Shown here piece by piece: positions 9,507-20,976 of a DNA stretch of 64,000 bases. Under the pieces are notes generated by a model. It was not told where the DNA came from. It saw nothing but the letters and a program-made list of their open reading frames with translations, and did not search any database. The stretch covers positions 62,001 to 126,000 of the forward strand of contig NZ_JADGMV010000007.1 in NCBI RefSeq assembly GCF_015234355.1. Reading direction: 5' to 3'. The DNA is from Psychrobacter sp. NG25 (GTDB lineage Bacteria; Pseudomonadota; Gammaproteobacteria; Pseudomonadales; Moraxellaceae). Numbering within the stretch: position 1 is the stretch's first letter; every line of letters begins with the position of its first letter. The translations under genes and the position numbers were made by a program.

Positions 9507-9836
9507 TGTTAATGAAAATCGCTATATGATTGGTTAGATATTTTGTTAATAGCACTGGCAAGTCACCCTGCCGTCCAACTTCTCTATGACTAGTTCGAAA
9601 AGTCGAAGTACAATAACTGTCTTAAAACAGTAATAGTGATTATAAAGATTGCCAAATGAGCTTTTATGCTCAGCACACACTAATATGGTGATAGGGTAGG
9701 GCAGATTTAGCCACCGATATCATAGACAAGTAAATTGTCGTCATCTAATGGTGTATGTGGAATTATGCATACTGACATTAAAATGTTACTAGGCAGTTAA
9801 CTTATTCATACAATGGATAAAAAAATCACAATTGAC
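9507..9836. other. atpI-atpB gap, upstream half: small hairpins, no gene
   Basis: No supported coding frame. Three small hairpins occur in series: TTCGA/TCGAA near 9593-9606, ACTGT/ACAGT near 9617-9632 and TGAGC/GCTCA near 9658-9673. They may belong to the 3' untranslated region of atpI. Confidence 0.4.
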
Positions 9837-9865
9837 TTTACACGAATACAACGCTGCATTAGTAT
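9837..9865 (+). promoter_or_regulatory. sigma-70 promoter candidate upstream of atpB
   Basis: TTTACA (9837-9842) and TAGTAT (9860-9865) are 17 bases apart. Transcription would start near 9872, running through the structured region ending at 10002 and, if it reads through, into atpB. Confidence 0.55.
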
Positions 9866-9871
9866 AGGCAG

Positions 9872-10002
9872 CTAAATATTTTGCTTATGTTTACCACATT
9901 GAGTGCCTGCCATTAATATATGGCAAATAAGCAGACACATATATAATAATTTTGCGTATAAAAATGCAAGGGCTATTACTGATTCATCATAAGCCCTTTT
10001 TT
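9872..10002 (+). ncRNA. candidate structured RNA or attenuated atp leader
   Basis: A segment of about 130 bases bounded by a promoter candidate and an intrinsic terminator. Inside it TGCTTAT (9882-9888) pairs with ATAAGCA (9927-9933), enclosing a second stem TGCCAT (9908-9913) with ATGGCA (9920-9925) and a six-base loop. No open frame with a ribosome site was found. It could be a free small RNA or a leader in which the terminator attenuates atpBEFHAGDC. Function unknown. Confidence 0.45.
9968..10002 (+). terminator. rho-independent terminator inside the atpI-atpB gap
   Basis: AAGGGCT (9968-9974) pairs with AGCCCTT (9992-9998) and is followed by a run of T. It lies about 200 bases before atpB. 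Confidence 0.75.
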
Positions 10003-10191
10003 GATAGCTAAAATTTATCTCAAGCTATCGATTATTGCATATTAGTAATAGAACTATGGGTTGGATGTTATTGATTACATGAGCGCTTTAGCATGAATTA
10101 TTTGCTTGCTTATAAGCACGTCAAATAAAACACTAAACCTCATCAGATGACAACCATATTTTTGGTAGTTGATTAAATCGTTGATTAATAA

Positions 10192-11070
<879 letters not shown>

Positions 11071-11085
11071 TTAGACATTCAATAG

Positions 11086-11352
<267 letters not shown>

Positions 11353-11402
11353 TCAGAAAGCTCAGTTGTAAATGTTTGGTAGTCAAAGTTTGTATCTTAA
11401 CC

Positions 11403-11421
11403 ATAGCCAAAGTTTGGCTAT
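11403..11421 (+). other. intercistronic hairpin atpE-atpF
   Basis: ATAGCCAAA and TTTGGCTAT form an almost loopless inverted repeat that would fold with a small loop. There is no T-tract, so it is more likely to affect mRNA stability or processing after the highly expressed c subunit gene than to terminate. Confidence 0.6.
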
Positions 11422-11469
11422 CAAATATGATCAATGAAACTGATTTTTCATTAACAAAGAGGTGATCAC

Positions 11470-11940
11470 GTGAATATCAATTCTACCCTCATCGGTCAAG
11501 CCATTGCTTTTGCAATCTTTGTGATGTTCTGCATGAAATTCGTGTGGCCACCACTTATTGGTGCCATCAATGAGCGTCAGCGTAAAATTGCTGAAGGCCT
11601 GAATGCCGCAGAAAAAGCAAAAGCAGACCTGGCGACCGCGGAGCAAGATGTCCAGCAGGAGCTTACTCTTGCAAAGACTAAAGCTGCTGCTCTAATCGAG
11701 CAAGCGAACAAGAGTGCCAATCAGCTTGTCGAAGATGCAAAAACGCAGGCCCAAGTGGAAGGCGAGCGCATTCGTCAACAAGCGCAAGCGTCTATCGACC
11801 AAGAAATCAATCAGGCGCGTGAGTCATTACGTGCTCAAGTTGCTGAACTGGCTGTACTTGGTGCAGAAAAGATTTTGCAAGACAAAGTCGATGTGCAAAA
11901 ACATGCCAGTATGCTAGACCAACTGGCGGCGAAGCTGTAA
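11470..11940 (+). CDS. atpF: ATP synthase Fo subunit b
   Basis: Peripheral stalk subunit linking the membrane sector to F1. It starts at a GTG (11470) with AAAGAGGTGA upstream. The 156 residues have one N-terminal membrane helix (residues 6-25) followed by a long charged alpha-helical dimerisation domain rich in Ala, Glu, Lys and Gln, and the usual C-terminal [12 protein letters not shown] segment that contacts delta. Length matches the family. It is followed after 13 bases by atpH. Confidence 0.97.
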   Translation: MNINSTLIGQAIAFAIFVMFCMKFVWPPLIGAINERQRKIAEGLNAAEKAKADLATAEQDVQQELTLAKTKAAALIEQANKSANQLVEDAKTQAQVEGERIRQQAQASIDQEINQARESLRAQVAELAVLGAEKILQDKVDVQKHASMLDQLAAKL

Positions 11941-11953
11941 CTGTGAGGATATA

Positions 11954-12577
11954 ATGGCTGACTTATCAACCTTAGCACGACCCTACGCTAGAGCCGCGTT
12001 TGACTATGCCAATGAAAACGGGGCCGTAGACGAGTGGGAAAATTTCTTGTTTATCGCTGGTGCAATTGTCAATGACAAAGCGTTCCGTACTTGGCTAGAA
12101 AATCCAGCCGTTACGGCTGAGCATAAGTCAGCTGCTTTGGTTGATCTTTATGACTCACAAGTGGCTGGTGATAACGACTCTGCTTTTAAACAGCTATTAG
12201 GTGAGAACAAAGGTTCTCGCTACGGTAATAGTATTAGCTATCCTAAAGTATCACCAGCGCTCAATAATTTTATTAAGCAGCTGGCAGAACAAGAGCGTCT
12301 GGCGCTGCTTCCTGAAGTTTATGAGCATTATCGCCATCACAAGGCAGTAAGCTTAAAGCAGCTTGACGCATATGTGACTTCTGCTTATCCATTAACGGAT
12401 GACCAACGTCAAATGATTCAAACACGTCTCGCTGCCTCGCTAAATGCTAGTGTGGTGATTCACGAATCAGTTGATCCAAGTCTATTGGCAGGTGCTACGA
12501 TCAAAGTCGGTGACAAAATCATTGATGATTCGATGCGCGGCAAGTTACAACAGTTAAAAACACAGCTAACTGCCTAA
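11954..12577 (+). CDS. atpH: ATP synthase F1 subunit delta, with an extra internal segment
   Basis: Joins the top of F1 to the b-subunit stalk. The start ([13 protein letters not shown]) and end ([20 protein letters not shown]) are standard OSCP/delta sequence. At 207 residues it is about 30 longer than usual; the excess lies near residues 77-103, around [11 protein letters not shown] and PKVSPALNN, between the two halves of the N-terminal helical domain. The frame is continuous and the flanking sequence normal, so this is an insertion, not a frameshift. Ribosome site TGAGGATATA precedes the ATG. Confidence 0.95.
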   Translation: MADLSTLARPYARAAFDYANENGAVDEWENFLFIAGAIVNDKAFRTWLENPAVTAEHKSAALVDLYDSQVAGDNDSAFKQLLGENKGSRYGNSISYPKVSPALNNFIKQLAEQERLALLPEVYEHYRHHKAVSLKQLDAYVTSAYPLTDDQRQMIQTRLAASLNASVVIHESVDPSLLAGATIKVGDKIIDDSMRGKLQQLKTQLTA

Positions 12578-12589
12578 TGCCATTTATCA

Positions 12590-12612
12590 ACGCAGTCATT
12601 TAATATCTGCGT
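12590..12612 (+). other. intercistronic hairpin atpH-atpA
   Basis: ACGCAG and CTGCGT pair over an eleven-base loop just after the atpH stop. No T-tract follows. Confidence 0.4.
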
Positions 12613-12670
12613 GATAGTAAGAGCATTTAAGTCAGTGGGCGGGTTATCATAAATTAAAGGAAACAAGGCA

Positions 12671-14215
12671 ATGCAACAATTGAATCCAGCGGAAATCAGT
12701 AACCTGATTAAGCAGCGTATTCAAGACCTTGATGCGGGTGCAACTGCAAAGAATGAAGGCACGATTGTCAAAGTATCTGACGGTATCGTGCAGATTCATG
12801 GTCTTGAAGATGCCATGTACGGCGAAATGATTGAGTTTGAAGGTGAAGTCTATGGAATGGCGCTTAACTTAGAGCGTGATTCTGTTGGTGCGGTAGTACT
12901 AGGTGACTTCCTAAAGTTACAAGAAGGTCAAAAAGCCTATTGTACTGGTCGCATTCTTGAAGTACCCGTAGGTCCTGAGCTGCTAGGCCGTGTTGTTGAT
13001 GCTTTGGGTAATCCTATCGATGGCAAAGGTCCTATCGATGCCAAAATGACTGACAAAGTCGAAAAGATCGCCCCAGGTGTTATCGATCGTCAGTCAGTAG
13101 ATCAACCAGTCATGACTGGTTACAAAGCCGTTGATACTATGATCCCAATCGGTCGTGGTCAGCGTGAGCTTATCATTGGTGACCGTCAGACGGGTAAAAC
13201 CGCGATGGCTATCGATGCAATCATCGCACAGAAAGCCTCTGGCATTAAGTGTGTGTACGTGGCAATTGGACAGAAACGTTCTACTATTGCTAACGTTGTA
13301 CGTAAGCTTGAGCAAACTGGTGCATTAGAGTACACCACTGTTGTGGTTGCATCAGCATCAGAGCCAGCAGCACTACAGTATATCGCACCGTACTCAGGTT
13401 GTACGATGGGCGAATACTTCCGTGATCGCGGCGAAGATGCTCTGATTGTATTTGATGACTTATCAAAGCAAGCTGTTGCTTATCGTCAGATTTCACTATT
13501 GCTACGTCGTCCGCCAGGTCGTGAAGCATATCCTGGTGACGTATTCTATTTACATTCACGTTTACTTGAGCGTGCATCACGTGTAAATGCTAATTATGTA
13601 GAAAAGTTCACTAATGGTGAAGTTGTTGGTAAAACCGGTTCTTTAACTGCATTGCCAATTATCGAAACCCAAGCTGGTGACGTCTCTGCATTCGTACCGA
13701 CTAACGTGATTTCGATTACTGATGGTCAGATCTTCTTAGAGGCTAGTTTATTCGCCTCAGGTCTCCGTCCAGCAGTCAACGCTGGTATTTCGGTATCTCG
13801 TGTTGGTGGTGCTGCACAGACTAAGATCATCAAAAAGCTATCTGGTGGTATCCGTACCGCACTAGCTCAGTATCGTGAACTAGCAGCATTCGCCCAGTTT
13901 GCCTCAGATCTTGATGATGCGACTCGTGAACAGCTTGACCATGGTGAGCGTGTTACCGAACTCATGAAGCAGAAGCAGTATCAGCCAATGTCTATCTCTG
14001 AGCAAGCGGCAGTTATCTATGCTTCGAATGAAGGATTTTTATCTGACGTGCCTGTTGAAAAAATTGGTTCTTTCGAAGAAGCTTACTTACGCTATATGCA
14101 TGATGAGCAGAGTGAATTGATGCGTGAGATTGATGACACTGCGAACTACAACGATGATATCGCAGGTCGTTTAAAGTCAGCTCTAGAGACATTTAAACAA
14201 AATCACAGTTATTAA
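12671..14215 (+). CDS. atpA: ATP synthase F1 subunit alpha
   Basis: Non-catalytic nucleotide-binding subunit of the F1 hexamer. The 514 residues show the beta-barrel N-terminal domain, Walker A GDRQTGKT at 170-177, Walker [12 protein letters not shown] and the [15 protein letters not shown] segment near the arginine-finger region. Length is standard. ATG with AAAGGAAACAAGGCA upstream. A longer than usual gap with a hairpin separates it from atpG. Confidence 0.98.
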   Translation: MQQLNPAEISNLIKQRIQDLDAGATAKNEGTIVKVSDGIVQIHGLEDAMYGEMIEFEGEVYGMALNLERDSVGAVVLGDFLKLQEGQKAYCTGRILEVPVGPELLGRVVDALGNPIDGKGPIDAKMTDKVEKIAPGVIDRQSVDQPVMTGYKAVDTMIPIGRGQRELIIGDRQTGKTAMAIDAIIAQKASGIKCVYVAIGQKRSTIANVVRKLEQTGALEYTTVVVASASEPAALQYIAPYSGCTMGEYFRDRGEDALIVFDDLSKQAVAYRQISLLLRRPPGREAYPGDVFYLHSRLLERASRVNANYVEKFTNGEVVGKTGSLTALPIIETQAGDVSAFVPTNVISITDGQIFLEASLFASGLRPAVNAGISVSRVGGAAQTKIIKKLSGGIRTALAQYRELAAFAQFASDLDDATREQLDHGERVTELMKQKQYQPMSISEQAAVIYASNEGFLSDVPVEKIGSFEEAYLRYMHDEQSELMREIDDTANYNDDIAGRLKSALETFKQNHSY

Positions 14216-14265
14216 TTTAACGGGTTAAGCCGGATTTGGTTACGGCTATCTGTGATAGCTAATAA

Positions 14266-14300
14266 AGTGGCGCGTTGTCTGATTAGATATTTGCGCCACT
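14266..14300 (+). other. intercistronic hairpin atpA-atpG
   Basis: AGTGGCGC (14266-14273) pairs perfectly with GCGCCACT (14293-14300), followed by GTTTTAA. It may cause partial termination or RNA processing between alpha, needed in three copies, and gamma, needed in one. The gap to atpG is 216 bases. Confidence 0.6.
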
Positions 14301-14431
14301 GTTTTAACCATTAACGGTATTAGATCGCGTAATGCACAAGATATAAAATATTACTCTGTCAGATTAATGTTGTATATTAAATGATTGTCGCTTGCGCCAA
14401 TGCTTTTTAACCCTCTTATATTGGAATCATT

Positions 14432-15313
14432 ATGGCAAGCTTAAAAGAGATACGTGCCAAAGTCACCAGTATTAAAAGCACCCAAAAAATTACTCGCGCG
14501 ATGCAAATGGTTGCGGCAAGTAAAATGCGCCGTGCACAAGAGCGCATGGAAGTGGGTCGCCCGTATGCTGATAGTATGCGCCGGGTTATCTCACATTTGG
14601 TGCATGCTTCATCAGACTACAAACATCCGTATATGGTATCGCGCCCTGTCAATAAGGTTGGCTATATTGTCATTACCTCTGACCGCGGTCTAGCGGGTGG
14701 TTTGAACGTCAACCTATTTAAAGCTTTAACTAAAAGTATCCAGCAATACCAAGACCAGTCTGTACAGACTGAGTTTGCAGCCATTGGCGCTAAAGGTGTG
14801 AGTTTTTTCAAAAACTTTGGTGGTAAAGTTACCTCGGCCGTGACCGATTATGGTGATAAGCCAACGTTTGAGCAATTAAATGCACCTGTTCAGGCGATGC
14901 TTGAGGACTATAGTAACGGTAATTTAGACCGTATCTACGTGGTATATAACCAGTTTATCAATGCCATGACTCAAAAACCGACAGTCACTCAGTTAGTACC
15001 TCTTCCAGAGGGATCGCTTATTGATGAAGACAGCGGCATGCAGACTGAACTTAGTTGGGATTATATCTACGAGCCTGACATCAAGACTTTGATTGATGAA
15101 TTGCTTGGCCGTTATATTGAGTCGATTGTTTATCAAGCGGTAATGGAAAACATTGCCTCTGAACAGTCGTCACGTATGGTTGCGATGAAAGCGGCTACAG
15201 ATAATGCTGGTGACCTTATTAACGATTTACAGTTGGTTTATAACAAGCTGCGTCAAGCGGCGATTACTCGAGAAATCTCGGAAATCGTTGGCGGTGCTGC
15301 TGCTGTTTCATAA
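14432..15313 (+). CDS. atpG: ATP synthase F1 subunit gamma
   Basis: Central rotor shaft of F1. The N-terminal helix carries the signature [20 protein letters not shown] and the C-terminal helix ends with [20 protein letters not shown], both nearly invariant in bacteria. 293 residues, normal length. Start ATG 14432; the ribosome site is weak (TTGGAATCATT), which fits the lower gamma stoichiometry. Followed 38 bases later by atpD. Confidence 0.97.
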   Translation: MASLKEIRAKVTSIKSTQKITRAMQMVAASKMRRAQERMEVGRPYADSMRRVISHLVHASSDYKHPYMVSRPVNKVGYIVITSDRGLAGGLNVNLFKALTKSIQQYQDQSVQTEFAAIGAKGVSFFKNFGGKVTSAVTDYGDKPTFEQLNAPVQAMLEDYSNGNLDRIYVVYNQFINAMTQKPTVTQLVPLPEGSLIDEDSGMQTELSWDYIYEPDIKTLIDELLGRYIESIVYQAVMENIASEQSSRMVAMKAATDNAGDLINDLQLVYNKLRQAAITREISEIVGGAAAVS

Positions 15314-15333
15314 TTGACTACACCTATATATAG

Positions 15334-16785
<1,452 letters not shown>

Positions 16786-16811
16786 GTTGTGCTAGCTAGC
16801 ATTTGCTAAAA

Positions 16812-16841
16812 GGTGAATAGCTTATAACAAGTCTATTCACC
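16812..16841 (+). other. intercistronic hairpin atpD-atpC
   Basis: GGTGAATAG (16812-16820) and CTATTCACC (16833-16841) form a perfect nine-base stem with a twelve-base loop midway between beta and epsilon. No T-tract follows. Confidence 0.6.
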
Positions 16842-16893
16842 ACTAAGTAACGCATCGCAGTTTTGATTGTGTTTTGATCGTAAGGAGTTAAGT

Positions 16894-17310
16894 ATGGCAA
16901 CGTTACAATGTCGCGTCGTAAGTGCTCGTGAAGAGTTGTATTCAGGCGAAATTAGCATGTTAATAGCTACGGGTACCGAAGGCGAGATTGGTGTATTGCC
17001 AGGTCACACACCGCTTATTACTTTGTTAAAACCGGGTGCGATGCGAGTGCAAACACCAGACGGTGAAGAAGAAGTGATCTATGTATCAGGCGGTGTATTA
17101 GAAGTACAGCCGAAGATGGTTACCGTATTGGCTGATACAGCCATGCGTGCACACAACCTTGATGAAAGCAAAATTGTTGAAGCACGTAAAAAGGCTGAGC
17201 AGATGCTTGTCAATCAATCGGATACTGTACAGACTAATGCAGCTTTAGCATCATTAGCAGAGTCTGTGGCACAGCTACAGACTATCCGTAAGTACAAAAA
17301 CCGTGCTTAA
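16894..17310 (+). CDS. atpC: ATP synthase F1 subunit epsilon
   Basis: Rotor-associated regulatory subunit that inhibits ATP hydrolysis. The ATG at 16894 follows AAGGAG and gives 138 residues; an upstream GTG in frame has no ribosome site. The N-terminal beta-sandwich contains GTEGEIGVLPGHTPL and YVSGGVLEV; the C-terminal part is the two-helix regulatory domain. Last gene of the operon, followed directly by a terminator. Confidence 0.97.
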   Translation: MATLQCRVVSAREELYSGEISMLIATGTEGEIGVLPGHTPLITLLKPGAMRVQTPDGEEEVIYVSGGVLEVQPKMVTVLADTAMRAHNLDESKIVEARKKAEQMLVNQSDTVQTNAALASLAESVAQLQTIRKYKNRA

Positions 17311-17356
17311 AATCTTTGTTTGAAAGGCTAGGCTTTGTTCTTAGTCTTTCAATAAT

Positions 17357-17387
17357 AAAAAAACAGTCCATTATGGGCTGTTTTTTT
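17357..17387 (+). terminator. rho-independent terminator of the atp operon
   Basis: AAAAAAACAGTCC pairs with GGGCTGTTTTTTT over a five-base loop, with one G-T pair, 47 bases after atpC. Confidence 0.92.
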
Positions 17388-17848
17388 ATGCCTGTTTTTA
17401 GAGTGACCATATCAAATATATATGAATCAAAGAATATTGGACAATTTCTAAAAAGTGACTGGCGACAACAACAATATGTCGCTATATTGTATGTCATAGA
17501 GAGTAAGTTTTGAGTGAGAGTAAAGCGATTAGAAGTTCCTTGAAAAGCTAATTTGGTTAGTTTACTTACCAATATTTATGCATTCAAGGAGTGATAAAAC
17601 CGACTTGTCTGCTGTTATTTGCGTAAATCGCATATTTTTTGGACGTAAACTAACGTTTTAATAGGTGTAGTTTATAGGTTTTGTTAACGACTATAAGCTA
17701 TAGTATAGGAAGCTGTATATTTAATAGTATACTGTGCTACCAAGTTTGTAACAGCTATACGAACATCAATTGCGCCACGTGATGGTGCTATTAATTTACC
17801 GCTCTTACTTTTACTACTTTTAAATTAGATGTATTAGAGGATATAACA
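17388..17848. other. bfmR upstream region, no gene seen
   Basis: 461 bases between the atp terminator and bfmR. It is AT-rich with several short repeats and TA-rich hexamers that could serve as promoter elements. No single promoter or operator is clear enough to name, and no coding frame is supported. Confidence 0.4.
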
Positions 17849-18565
17849 ATGACAACGAATGAAGAAGACAACACCCCCCGAATCTTGATTGTTGAGGATG
17901 ATGAGCGTCTGGCCATGCTGACCCAAGATTACTTGGTCAAAAACGGTTTAGAAGTAGCGATTGAAACAGATGGTAATCGTGCTATTCGCCGTATCGTCAA
18001 TGAGCAACCAGATTTGGTTGTGCTTGATGTGATGCTTCCTGGTAGTGATGGATTGACGGTTTGTCGTGAAGTTCGCCCACATTATCAAAACCCAATCCTC
18101 ATGTTGACCGCTCGTACTGAAGATATGGATCAGGTACTAGGTCTTGAGATGGGTGCCGATGATTATGTCGCCAAACCTGCTCAGCCACGTGTCTTGCTTG
18201 CACGTATTCGTGCATTATTACGCCGTTCAGAAAATGCACCATCAGAGGATGTGCCACAGCGTTTAGAATTTGGTGAGTTGGTCATCGATAATGGTGGTCG
18301 TTCAGTGAATTTAGGTGATGAGCTAGTTGATTTCACCAGTGCTGAATATGATCTTTTATGGTTGTTGGCTTCTAATGCTGGTCGTATTCTATCTCGTGAA
18401 GATATTTTTGAGCGTCTACGTGGCATTGAGTATGATGGTCAAGATCGTTCAATTGACGTACGTATCTCACGTATTCGTCCAAAGATTGGTGATGATCCAG
18501 AAAACCCTAAACGTATCAAAACCGTACGCAGCAAAGGTTATTTATTCGTGAAAGAAGGTAACTAA
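17849..18565 (+). CDS. bfmR: BfmR-like OmpR-family response regulator
   Basis: DNA-binding response regulator. The 238 residues comprise a receiver domain (acidic pocket EDDER, phospho-acceptor Asp60 in VVLDVMLPG, YVAKP lysine) and a winged-helix DNA-binding domain ending DPENPKRIKTVRSKGYLF. From memory it closely matches BfmR of Acinetobacter, which controls envelope, biofilm and stress functions; that role is inferred here. RstA is the E. coli relative. Start ATG has AGAGGATATAACA upstream. Its kinase follows, but across a terminator. Confidence 0.9.
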   Translation: MTTNEEDNTPRILIVEDDERLAMLTQDYLVKNGLEVAIETDGNRAIRRIVNEQPDLVVLDVMLPGSDGLTVCREVRPHYQNPILMLTARTEDMDQVLGLEMGADDYVAKPAQPRVLLARIRALLRRSENAPSEDVPQRLEFGELVIDNGGRSVNLGDELVDFTSAEYDLLWLLASNAGRILSREDIFERLRGIEYDGQDRSIDVRISRIRPKIGDDPENPKRIKTVRSKGYLFVKEGN

Positions 18566-18611
18566 TTCTCATTATTTTGAAGTAATTATTTACTATTGAT
18601 AGTCGTCATAT

Positions 18612-18640
18612 AAAAAACCAGCAACTATGCTGGTTTTTTT
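18612..18640 (+). terminator. rho-independent terminator between bfmR and bfmS
   Basis: AAAAAACCAGCA (18612-18623) and TGCTGGTTTTTT (18628-18639) form a perfect twelve-base stem with an ACTA loop. It implies that bfmS needs read-through or its own promoter. Confidence 0.9.
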
Positions 18641-18719
18641 ATGGCTAAAACCGAATTTTTAAACTTAATCATAGTGTTATGTGGTTTAATTAAACAATTA
18701 TTATAGTGACTGAGACCAT

Positions 18720-18737
18720 ACACGTGGTACCGCGTGT
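18720..18737. promoter_or_regulatory. palindrome upstream of bfmS, possible operator
   Basis: ACACG-T-GGTACC-G-CGTGT is an 18-base near-perfect palindrome lying 138 bases before the bfmS start and after the bfmR terminator. It resembles a regulator binding site; the protein that would bind it is unknown. Confidence 0.4.
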
Positions 18738-18875
18738 TTTAGGTGTTGGCTCAACATAAAAAACATAATAGCTAGGATAGTTTTCACTCCATAGTGTTTG
18801 ATATTATTTGTTTCGTAGCACTTCTATGCTGCATGATATCAGCAATTTTTATTCATCAAGTTGGTCACGGCACGT

Positions 18876-20564
18876 ATGTCATTAGTCTCTTCTTTAAAAC
18901 ACAGTATTTTTGTTCGTATCTATGCTGGACTACTCATAGTCTGCTTATGTGTGGCGCTATTTGCTCAGTTATTGATGGATACAATCAATAAAGAACGTGT
19001 ACAGTCCTATCGTGAAAATATGGCTACGGGTGCCTTTCATCTGGTGAGCGAAGGCATTTCGCATCAGGAGAGTGACGAGCAGCGTGAGTATTGGCTGTCT
19101 GATGCGAGTAGTTTGTTTGGCTCAAAATTCAGTATTGTGCCTATTACTGACGTGGATTTTAATGCCAGCGAGTTGCGACGTTTTGAAAATGGCAACACAG
19201 TCGTACGCTATGTTACTCAGCCTGTGCACGCTGATGTCTATTATCGTTTACCTGACAATCAAAATGTCCTGACAGCTAGGGTTACGCAGGTTACTGAACA
19301 GCAAGTACGTGCAATAGCCGTACTCTTATTAGATGATTTGTCCTATCACGTGACACTGCCTGATAAGCGTGCACGCTTGGCTCAGTTAGAAGAGAAATTT
19401 TCATTCCCATTAGAATTCAAAGCAGTCAACACGCTGAATTTAGATACGGATCAGATGGGGCGCTTACGTCGTGATGAGGTTGTTATCTCACTACAAGATA
19501 CTAATAGCAGTAAAAGTAACTCAGCTATCCAGATAGTCGTACCTTCCGAAATCAATGACATGGCAATTTTGATCGGTCCCGTACCTTTATTTAACTGGTT
19601 CCCGCTCAATTTAATTATAAGTATGATTCTTATTAGCATGTTTTTGATCAGCTTGGGTGTATATGCATTGATTTTCCCACTTGAACGCAAATTGCAGTTG
19701 ATTCAAGTCGGTGTCAATGAAGTCAGTAAAGGTAATCTTGAAAGTCAGGTGCAAGTGATTGGGCAAGATGAAATTGCCCGTTTAGCAGCGACTTTTAATG
19801 CGATGACTTCACATATCAAACGTTTGATTGAATCGCAGCGAGAGCTGACGCGAGCAGTGTCACATGAGTTACGTACGCCTGTGGCTCGTATTCGCTTTGC
19901 TGTCGATATGCTTGCTGATACTGATGATGAAGACTCACGCTTTATGCAGCGCGACTATATCGATGAAGATATTGAATCGCTCAACGGTTTGATTGATGAG
20001 ATTTTGACCTATGCCAAGCTTGAGGAAGGCTCACCAAAACTAGATTTGGAGCCAGTCAATCTCAGAGAATTGCTTGAGCAGATTGAACGTGAGACCAATG
20101 CACTAGGTAAGCCAATCAAGATAGTGACCAAACTGCCGAATGCTAAAGTAACTGCCATTGCCGACCGACGCTATCTACATCGTGTGATTCAAAACCTTGC
20201 AGGCAATGCATTACGTTATGCAGAGACCACGATTGTCATTAGTGCAGGCGTCAAAAAAGGCAATGCTTTTGTGAGTGTTGAAGATGATGGCCATGGTATT
20301 CCAGAGGCAGATCGCGAGAAAGTATTCATTCCATTCTCACGCCTAGATGATAGTCGTACGCGAGCATCAGGTGGCTATGGTCTGGGCTTGTCTATTGTAT
20401 CGCGTATTGCTTTTTGGTTTAATGGTAGTATGAAAGTCGATGAGAGCGAGCCACTTGGTGGTGCCCGATTTGTTATGACATGGCCGATTAAACCACTGAC
20501 ACAAATTCTGGCTGCAGATGAGTTGACGCAAGAGAAAAGTGAGCGTGGTTTCGATGATAAGTGA
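18876..20564 (+). CDS. bfmS: BfmS-like sensor histidine kinase
   Basis: Inner-membrane kinase and phosphatase expected to act on BfmR. From ATG 18876 the protein has 562 residues: membrane helix near residues 14-35, a periplasmic sensor region of about 200 residues, a second helix near 234-258, HAMP, HisKA with His330 in SHELRTP, and an HATPase domain with QNLAGNALRY, DDGHGIP and GGYGLGLSI. The start is uncertain; a TTG five codons earlier is in frame and neither has a strong ribosome site. The pairing with bfmR rests on order and family similarity. Confidence 0.88.
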   Translation: MSLVSSLKHSIFVRIYAGLLIVCLCVALFAQLLMDTINKERVQSYRENMATGAFHLVSEGISHQESDEQREYWLSDASSLFGSKFSIVPITDVDFNASELRRFENGNTVVRYVTQPVHADVYYRLPDNQNVLTARVTQVTEQQVRAIAVLLLDDLSYHVTLPDKRARLAQLEEKFSFPLEFKAVNTLNLDTDQMGRLRRDEVVISLQDTNSSKSNSAIQIVVPSEINDMAILIGPVPLFNWFPLNLIISMILISMFLISLGVYALIFPLERKLQLIQVGVNEVSKGNLESQVQVIGQDEIARLAATFNAMTSHIKRLIESQRELTRAVSHELRTPVARIRFAVDMLADTDDEDSRFMQRDYIDEDIESLNGLIDEILTYAKLEEGSPKLDLEPVNLRELLEQIERETNALGKPIKIVTKLPNAKVTAIADRRYLHRVIQNLAGNALRYAETTIVISAGVKKGNAFVSVEDDGHGIPEADREKVFIPFSRLDDSRTRASGGYGLGLSIVSRIAFWFNGSMKVDESEPLGGARFVMTWPIKPLTQILAADELTQEKSERGFDDK

Positions 20565-20740
20565 TGATAAATAAAGGCAGTAATGATGTTCAAGCTACTC
20601 TTAAAGAGTAGTTGAGACATAAATTAATAGGCTATAAATTACTACCAGTCTACCCATTTTTTAGCTGTAATCATCAGCAGTACTGCAGTACCAATAATGG
20701 TTTTAAAAGTAGATTTTTTGAAAGTAGAGGAGGGCAAAGG

Positions 20741-20920
20741 ATGCCATATTTATTTGGTGGTTTGGTGGTTTTAAACGCGATAACGCTAGGGTATTACTTG
20801 TTCTTACAGCAGCCCTCGACTACTCAAACATTAAAATCAGCGCAAGAAAGTATTGCTCAGCCATTAGAGTTTACCAATAGCGCCCAGTATATCCCTCCTG
20901 TCATCGGAACTAGAGACTAG
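20741..20920 (+). CDS. small single-pass membrane protein downstream of bfmS
   Basis: A 59-residue protein starting at ATG 20741 with a very strong ribosome site, GAGGAGGGCAAAGG. An N-terminal hydrophobic segment (residues 2-24, ending YYLFLQQ) is followed by a polar tail rich in Gln, Ser and Thr. The longer in-frame reading from 20612 has no ribosome site. The family is not recognised. Its position, 176 bases after bfmS on the same strand and convergent with the next kinase gene, suggests a link to the Bfm system, but there is no direct evidence. Confidence 0.65.
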   Translation: MPYLFGGLVVLNAITLGYYLFLQQPSTTQTLKSAQESIAQPLEFTNSAQYIPPVIGTRD

Positions 20921-20976
20921 TTTTTATTCATGCAAGAACTGCAATGAGGTATTTACTAGCTCTAGTCAGGTTCAGT

